Below, in pieces: positions 56,436 through 64,000 of a stretch of DNA of 64,000 nt. The translations under genes were made by a program, and so were the position numbers. The stretch is from NCBI RefSeq assembly GCF_020080835.1, contig NW_025403884.1:1-64000 (forward strand), in the 5' to 3' direction. Under the pieces are notes generated by a model. It had not been told where the DNA came from. It saw only the letters and a list, made by a program, of their open reading frames with translations, and did no database searches. This stretch comes from Cotesia glomerata. Its lineage: Eukaryota; Arthropoda; Insecta; Hymenoptera; Braconidae. Within the stretch, counting starts at the first letter, position 1. Every line of letters begins with the position of its first letter.

Positions 56436-59400
56436 TACGTATATCGGTTCTTAACAAACGAGCTCACGGCAAAAGCTTGTGGTTAGATAAAAAAAAATTT
56501 ATTTTTAGATTTTGACTACTAACTACATATCCATAATTATAATGAAGATAAACAATCAAATAGATTATTATTGTTCTTCTGTTAATGGTATCTCAATGAT
56601 TTTTAAAAATGATAAATACAATAAAGAATGGGTCGTTATACTTGTCGGGGACTAAAGTTATAAGCGCATATATTCATTCAGGTGAAAGTTGCGCGGTAAG
56701 TACGGGCGCGTGGCCTCGATCGTGCGTGAACAGATTTAGCAAAAAATATAAATAAAAAAATATATATGAAATAATAATATTCAATCCGAGCCACTTGTTT
56801 AATTATATTATTATATATTGTGAGGATGTATTGTACCAGGAGCGGTGTAGGTGTACAGTATACATTACCGTGAACAGATCGTGACGTATGGATATGATAT
56901 CGCACGGTAACGTCACTGAGAATTTTCAAATCTCGTTGTAAAGTTTGATAATAATTAATTAATACGAGACTCGTGTGTGCAGACAAAGAAACGGGAGTTT
57001 CTAAATACAGTAGCAGAACTGTTGGTATTTTTTTACTCGGATAATATAAAGAGGATGATGATGATAAGTAAAAAAAGTGGAATGATATGATGTCTATGTC
57101 GGGTGGTTTTATTATTATATGGGTTCTATTATTAAAAGATATATAATATGTATACAAGAAGAATACACCCGTTTAGCGTAATAACGAGTGAGATGGAGAT
57201 GACGAGCGAATACCCTGGACTGTTGCTTCCTTTTCCTCACTCCCTCTCTATCTGAGACAACTGTATTTGACATCGTCGGGGGCTGCTAAAAATAGCCGAG
57301 GGATTCATGATTCCTCCTGTTCCAACGGGGTATTTCTAGAAACAGCCGACGGAAATATCAGGAACCTCACTTTCTCGAGCAGTTATACATACTTTTGAGT
57401 TCTTCCGTTTGAGGGAGCTCTGTCCAAGAGCTCGTATTTCTTCTTCTTCTTCTTCCTTTTATTATTTTTCATAATTGGTTTTTCTTTTTTTTTATGGATA
57501 ATTATTTGTATTTTTTATTTATTACTTTTTGTATTACCTTCTCTTTCCGATGGTGCTGTTGCCGAGCGAATATTATATTTAGTGGGATTTAATTTTTTAA
57601 CGGTTTTAACGGGAGTTTTGCAATAAATGTAGTGAAATGTTAGTCATATATTTACAAGAACGGATTATAAGTTTATAATACTTGTAGCGGCAAGTGAAAG
57701 TATTTATCTGGAAAGGATTGGAATGTCAAATAAAAAATATTATAAATTAATAATAAGTCTACTGAGATATCTTCTTTTGATTTATTTTTATTCAAGAAAT
57801 AATTTTATTGACTATTAATAGTTATTTGTAAATTTTCCCGAATAAATATAAATTGCTATATCATATATGTTATTAAATAAAAATTTAATATGATGGCCTA
57901 TATCCGGTGATAAAATATTAATATCTCAATTATTATTGACAATTATATAAAATTTAATTTAATTTAACGGCCCTTAAAAGTAAGAATGTGTAAGTTATTA
58001 TTTTTATTATAATAGCCAGTCGGTTACCTGGTATTATAATAAAAATTAGAATAGAGTTATAAGACAGACGATAAAAGAGTAGACGACGATATGGAGATAA
58101 AGAAAAGCAAAAAAAGGTTGCCATGGCTTCAAGGTGACGAGTGGCCAACGAACTGCAAACAAGTAGAATAAAGAAAATAAAAATAAGAAAGAGATTGAAC
58201 GAATAGAGTAGAGAGAAGAAAATATAAGTACTTATATTGTTAAAAGCAATTGTATATCATGATTAGAATTTTTGGTCAACTCACAAAACTACAAAAGTAT
58301 ATCAAAAGTAATTCCTTTGTCGCGAGGTTTGCAAGCTGGATGACCCCGACATACGTGGCATTCTGCCTTCTCGTGAGTATGTGGGTCGAGAAATACCGCA
58401 CTCGCTAAATATATCCGTACGTGTGCAATCTTCCTCTAATGTACTCTTAAACATATGTTTATCATTATTTATTCATTTTCTTTCGACTTTAGTATAAACC
58501 CTTTATGGTTGGATTTTATTTTTCCGTCACAGTCAATTTAATTTTTCTTATAACACATGTAGGTACTGCATTTTGGCATTTCACGGTATTTTGACAAGAG
58601 TTATGTCGAAAACACTTAATTGACCAGCTTAATAAAATATTGTGTCGTTATGGTAAATTACCCTTGTGTAAATACGACATGTTTGAGAATATATAATATT
58701 TTAGTTTAATAAAATAATTAAAATAAAAGGCATAGAGTAATATAGTATTGTAATTTTATGTTAGAGCATTTAACACTGTCTGGGAGTAGCAACTTTTTAA
58801 TAGTCTCGCACCACCGGCTTTGATTGTAGCTGCTCGAGAGCGGCTTTTGTACGATCTCAATCTTTACTCTTACTCCTTTTTTTTTTTTTTTTAATTTTAT
58901 TCTTTGTTAGCTCTTTCTTTTTTCCTTTTTGTTCTCTTAGTTTTTTTTTTTTTTTTTTAATCATTTACTCATGTCTATTTATTAAACTTACATTTAAAAC
59001 GTGTTTTACTGGTGTTATGTCTTTAAATTAACTATCGTTATTATTCTCTATCCATTGACTCGTCGAAGTAATCTGAAGCAAATGCAAGATAAATAAAAAT
59101 TATTCATATTATATTCACCATTACAAGGATTAATATTAATTATTGGATGACAAACGGCGTCGTAATCATGTATACATAATATTAATATTAATAATAAATG
59201 ACAAGAAGACAGTATGAACTGAGTACATCTAGAAAGCTGAGCGTTAATATTGTCACGCTTCAAGACTCTGAAACTGCGCAATCAAGTTTAATGTAGCTTG
59301 TATTATATGTATATATGTGTACGTCTGTAAACTCTTACACTGGTAAGCAAGGCCATCCAATCAATAATCTTTATTTTTTAAATAAAACATACTAATAATA

Positions 59401-59906
59401 ATAGTTTTTAGTTAAAGAACTTAAATTTCATCAATTAATTAAACTCTATACATTAACTATTCACGTGATTGGTTACGTGATATATATATAAAAAAAAAAA
59501 AATATGAGGTCGATAGAAATTTCTAAATTCTTTTCACTTGGTTATACTTTATATTCATTTATACGATATCTCAATAAATAGAAAAAAAAAAAAATAACCT
59601 TAATACATTAGTATTGAGTAAAAGTTACTGAAAAAAAAAATCTACAGCGGTGATATAAATGTTTAATAATCGTATTTGTAATAAAAAATGATTAATTGAA
59701 TACTAAAACGCGTGTTCTATCAATACAATGCAATACAATACAATATACAAAGCGATACGATAAAGCGCGATAGGACAGAACAGAATGAAAGGTGAAAATA
59801 AATATAATCTATGATGTAAAAAAAATAATACGTCATTCAACAGTGTAGTACGGATCTCAATGCTGGTACTGAGATATGTGATGGGAGGACATGCGTCATA
59901 TTGCTG

Positions 59907-59914
59907 TGACGTCA
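59907..59914. promoter_or_regulatory. CRE palindrome TGACGTCA
   Basis: Exact cAMP-response element consensus, within a CG-containing block that also has GACGTCGAC at 59929-59937. It lies upstream of the second and third candidate first exons. Confidence 0.4.
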
Positions 59915-61478
59915 TCGTATTCAAACAGACGTCGACAGTAGTACGAGTATATGTAGTAGTTTACTTGTTGCATACCTGCGTCATTTATCGCATCTACTGG
60001 CAAAAAAAAAAAAATAGTATTTTATTGTTATTTGAATTTTGAATGAAAACTAATGATGCTACTTAATTTAATTGAGATAATAAATTTTTGGTAATGCCTT
60101 TTTTTAGTAACAATTAAATGGCATTTGCTATTTTTAACTGAGCGTGCTAATTTAAGTTTAAATAGAAGTTCAAGTCTAAGGGCTCGGTATTTAAAGCGGA
60201 AGTTATACAGTTATACCGCGATAATATGTTGATTGTAACAAATAGTGTAACATTTGAGTATTCTGTAGTAGAGAAGTTAAACAAGTTGGCACGATACCAG
60301 AGATCCTGAGACTGAGAGCTCTTCAGTGCTCACCGTGTCAAGGTGCTGGCTACTGGGCTTTCACGACATAAATGTCTATGGACAAATAGACAAATTACTC
60401 AGTAGTTTTAATTGTTTTACACTAAATATAAATATTTTAATTTAAAATAACAGATTAAGAATAGAAAAGTTTTTTTTTTTTTAAAATAATTACATTCAAT
60501 AAAAAACAAATTGCAAAAATTACTGCAAATTACTCCGACGATAACGTTAGTTATATATAATTATTTAAAATACATGACTGACTATTTACCAATGTCCGAT
60601 GGCTCTTTGTAAATTTATCAACCGATAAATATGAGCATTCAATAACGGTAACGCCAATTTCAGCAACTTCCGCGAAACTCGTCCATCATAACTACAATTC
60701 TTTAAAATAAAATTATTATTATTATTCGGGACTACTCCATCTTAATTTAACTTATTAAAGTTGTGTGTTAATTAAATATTTCTAGGTCGTAAATTGTACA
60801 GCAGGTTTAATCGGTCAACGCTCGGAATTTCTCATTGTTTATTTGACGTCTATTTGCTTAGATGTTGCTAAAGTCACGATATCATTTACAACAAAGAATC
60901 ATAAACTACAGTAACAATAGGAATAATCTTCTTTACTCTGGCAATTATCTGAAAGTAAATAATTATTTAAATTAGTAAATACATTAATAGATAGTAAAAA
61001 ATAAATAAAATAAATGATTGACTGAAATTAGCGGGAAAAATCTAGGTTAGGTTAAGCTGGTTCAATCCGTATTAATAAAATGTATAACAGAGTACATAAA
61101 AAAACAATTGATTGTAGGTACCAAGTATTGACGGTAAATTATCTGTTTTGTTGTGAAATCCAGCAAGTAGAGTAGAGTAATGTAAAAGCAGTAGTAAGTA
61201 GCGAGTATCAAGTAGCAGCCGAGCAGGAGCTTGTGATTGTACTTTAATGTTTGAATTAAAAATCTATCCGGTAGATGTCAGTAGGATGACTTGTTGTCGA
61301 GGATTGCTCGGTCGCTCAGTCGCTTAACTTGCGCGTGGTGTTGTACACGTATGTATGTATATATATAAATATATATAATAATCCGTATACTATCATCTAC
61401 AACTTGTACCCTCTCTTCTCCTGTTGATGGGATTGGTCGTCGCCGTACTGGCGCTGGTTACAGAACGGCGATTGCAAT

Positions 61479-61501
61479 ATGGCTTCCGCCATCGTGAGCA
61501 A
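61479..61501 (+). CDS. Candidate alternative first coding exon (b)
   Basis: ATGGCTTCC... encodes MASAIVS plus two bases (AA) before a GTGAGA donor, phase 2. The ATG context has A at -3 and G at +4, a strong start. The preceding 250 bp are GC-rich for this window, with an initiator-like CTCAGTCG near 61315. An upstream ATG at 61427 in a weaker context would instead give 25 codons ending in phase 0 at the same donor, so the call depends on which start is used. Confidence 0.45.
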
Positions 61502-61960
61502 GTGAGAGTAGTCAAAGTGTCAATCCTCAATAATGTAATAATATCAATATTATATTTTATCGTTATTATATAAAGTGAGTTTTTATAAACAGTACACGGT
61601 ATTTGTAATCAATTGATAATATTATCATGGGTTATTAGTGTTTTAATATAAGATAAAAACACAAGATTGACAAGTTTCCAAGATTGCGATGAGTTTAGGT
61701 TCTTCTGTTACTCTCTATACTCTACTTGCTGGTATATCTCTCTCTCTTTCTCTCTTTCTCCTTCTCACTCTTATATACATATAAACGACTTACTGATACA
61801 AAAACATTTGTGTGTACGTACTGAGATAGCTAGATATAATAGTAGTATAGTTGTGTCGTGTCGATCGCTTTGTACACAAACATCTTGACGACCTCATGAA
61901 TCTCTGTCTTCTTTTTCTTCAGTGTATATGTGAGTGCATGGCCTCAACTTCTTACTCTCT

Positions 61961-61995
61961 TTCTTCTTCTTCTTCTTCTTCTTCTTCTTCTTCTT
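61961..61995. repeat. (TTC)n microsatellite
   Basis: About 12 TTC units, giving poly-Ser or poly-Lys frames that are not genes. Confidence 0.95.
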
Positions 61996-63339
61996 GGTCT
62001 TCTTCTCAGGCTCAATGGTACCGTGCGAAATACGCTCATCTCTTACACCAGAATTAACAGTGGCTAATGATTTTTTTATATTGTAAATTATACTGATAAT
62101 AATACTGAGGTATTTTTTACTCACTTATTTATATATTTATTTTTATTATCTTTGTTTATTTGTTTACTTTTATTCATGTTTTGTTTATTTATTATCTCTC
62201 AGTAATGAGTTTAAATATCCTGATACTTTTTAAATGCCAATTCATGAGTTCCGTGAGTATGTATGTATTGTAACGTAAGTGTTAATTTGGAAGAAAATGT
62301 GTTGTTATTATTATTATTATTATTTATTTATTTTTTTTTTTTTTTAGATATGAGAATTAAAAGGATGAACAAATGTTGTATATTTGAAGGCAAAGTGAAG
62401 CCCTTCCTTTCCTCCCCTCTTGCGCCGTCGTTCTCTTTTCTCGATGTAGCAGTCACGTAGCGCGTGTACAACCGGAGAAGCTCCTTCATATTGTGTATGT
62501 ATACCTGTAATGTGTGCTTAATGTATAAGTGTCTCCACAGACATTATTGTGCCTTGGTAAAACAGCCTGAACTATAACTAGTATGTGTTTGGCATTTGTG
62601 TTGTGTCGAGAACTAAAAGTTATCTGTATGTATATGTAATGACGGTAGGATCTAAGTATGTATGAGTTACTCTGTACGCTCAGTACACTTGGTAGTACAT
62701 ATTACTAGCTGACGAAAATCGGACGCAAGACAGAGAAGACAGATGTTGAGTGAACAATGTAGAATGCATGCATTTGTGTATGTAAAGTTATATCAAAGAG
62801 AGAAAGAAATAGTTTAAGTGTGAGTTTAATACGGTTGAGAGTGAGTGAGCAAGTAAATGAGCTGCGACGTTGCCAAAGCGGCCCCTTCTTTATTTTCTGT
62901 CGTTGGTCTTTCGTATCTTTTTTTTTTTAAATTCTCTTCTGTACATTTTATTTGACGAAAAGGAAAGAATATATTTTGTTACTTCTACTTCTACTATCAC
63001 TATCTCTCACAACTAAACGACCCAAAAGAATATCAAGCTCAAGCAAAATCGAGAAAGAAAAAGATACCGCGAAACGGTGGACCCAACAACCAAAAAGAAC
63101 AACTTGATCAACAAGACCAAGAATAAATAAATTTTCGCACAGCAGTCTATAAACGAGCAGACTGCCTTTTTAAAAAAATATCTTTGAATGTTTAGTAGCT
63201 CAGTACATTAACAGACCATCACAATTACAAGAAATAATCTTATTGATTTAAATAGCTAGCGGTTAATTACCACTATTACTTATCTTCTTATCTAGTAACT
63301 GCTATTTCTCTAACCTTAAATTCTATTTATCTATTTATC

Positions 63340-63341
<2 letters not shown>

Positions 63342-63377
<36 letters not shown>
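63342..63377. repeat. Poly(T) tract
   Basis: Thirty-six T in a row. Confidence 0.95.
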
Positions 63378-63381
<4 letters not shown>

Positions 63382-63673
63382 AATAACCCATGATATATCT
63401 CATTATCAAATAGTATTTTTTTTTTTTCATCATTAATTATAATGATGATGATGATGAAGAAGAAGAAATATTTAAACTGGCTTATGTTAAATTACGGATA
63501 ATTTCTTGCAGTTTTTAAAACACCTAACTAGCGCGAAGTAAAAATAGTTAATAATACTAACTAACTAAAGAAGAAATAACATTTAAAAAGGTGTGTTGAT
63601 GCCATGAGAGTGAAGGTAGCGTGTGACACGTGACACATCGAGTTACTAATACAAGGTGGCTAACTCAAACACC

Positions 63674-63687
63674 ATGAAGAAACCGCG
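63674..63687 (+). CDS. Candidate alternative first coding exon (c)
   Basis: ATGAAGAAACCGCG encodes MKKP plus CG of a split codon, then a strong GTAAGT donor, phase 2. The context ACACCATGA (A at -3) is good for initiation. No downstream exon is in the window. Confidence 0.45.
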
Positions 63688-64000
63688 GTAAGTTCATCAA
63701 TACTTTGATTATCATCCCCTAATATTCACTGTAATTTATTTTACTAGGTAATTTATAAATTATGTGCATTACTTAAAAAATAAGATGTTAAGATTTTGTT
63801 AGATTTTTATAGCGAATTCATTGCAAGTGATGTCTGACAGTAGCCAGTCAGTATAATACAAGGTTTTTATTTGGTCGTGTCGACGATGGGATAAGTACTT
63901 TGAAACTTGATAACCGTCGTTGTTGAGTCGTTCCGGAAACATACTTTGGCAGGTGGTGCAAGCCGGTGGTATAGGGTCCGATATTATTTAGTTTTTTTTA
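63688..64000. other. Presumed intron to the right edge
   Basis: No coding sequence or splice acceptor with a convincing open frame is seen. Confidence 0.5.

Larger units (their letters stand above)
54620..61478. other. Probable long first intron; no coding exon seen
   Basis: AT-rich with several less AT-rich blocks (55800-55960, 56680-56900, 57190-57430, 58310-58410, 59860-59960) that may be enhancers or non-coding exons. It contains a perfect 9-bp inverted repeat (55796-55817), a CRE palindrome (59907-59914), and long T/A tracts (54637-54660, 56283-56307, 56410-56436). Short ORFs here lack conserved motifs or splice partners. Confidence 0.5.
61502..63673. other. Probable intron or upstream region between candidate first exons b and c
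   Basis: Contains a TTC microsatellite (61961-61995), a poly(T) tract (63342-63377), GATGATGATGATGAAGAAG near 63442, and otherwise unremarkable AT-rich sequence. Blocks at 62390-62480 and 62820-62890 are less AT-rich and may belong to promoter sequence. Confidence 0.5.

Noticed and set aside
56678..57157. 159-codon minus-strand ORF in the presumed long intron
   Set aside because: Dominated by Tyr, Ile and Ser from AT-rich DNA with no domain or splice support.
58340..58410. Short ORF MTPTYVAFCLL followed by a GTGAGT donor
   Set aside because: Could be a further first exon, but its phase (0) does not match the other candidates and upstream promoter features are absent.

Overview
The window is AT-rich nuclear DNA from an insect. 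Genes are split by short GT-AG introns and encode typical animal proteins. A DUF4806-like gene and a fly-type GLYR1 tail favour Hymenoptera (a parasitoid wasp is plausible), but nothing here proves the order. All gene models were built by hand by joining exons at GT/AG sites with matching reading phase. No transcript data were available.

Layout. 1-3192 (-): PPM1D-like PP2C phosphatase whose C-terminal tail runs off the left edge. 6261-7394 (+): DUF4806-like gene. 7552-9198 (-): serine-rich protein of unknown function. 9812-12824 (+): calreticulin, with an ER-stress element upstream and snoRNA candidates in four of its five introns. 13914-15801 (-): TRIM23. 16553-18101 (+): VPS37A. 19119-25537 (-): PLOD lysyl hydroxylase with a duplicated, apparently mutually exclusive exon. 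Its 2.8 kb fifth intron carries two tandem OIG-4-like one-Ig secreted protein genes on the other strand. 26401-28057 (+): SREK1. 28135-29953 (-): DUOX maturation factor. 30384-31832 (-): BTB zinc-finger protein. 33570-34884 (-): NDFIP, divergent from 35677-49376 (+): GLYR1/NDF. The 10 kb seventh intron of GLYR1 holds an antisense LRR-Ig receptor gene (41062-44108) with an unusual 11-residue-repeat cytoplasmic tail. 49377-64000 is almost free of coding sequence. It looks like the 5' part of one large gene with two or three alternative first coding exons (54558, 61479, 63674), all ending in the same phase.

The genes do not form one pathway, although calreticulin, PLOD and the DUOX maturation factor all work in the secretory pathway and VPS37A, NDFIP and TRIM23 in trafficking and ubiquitin. 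The most notable signals are the snoRNA cluster in calreticulin, the PLOD exon pair, the two nested-gene arrangements, the hendecad tail and the alternative first exons. No transposon ORF, viral sequence or CRISPR array was recognised.
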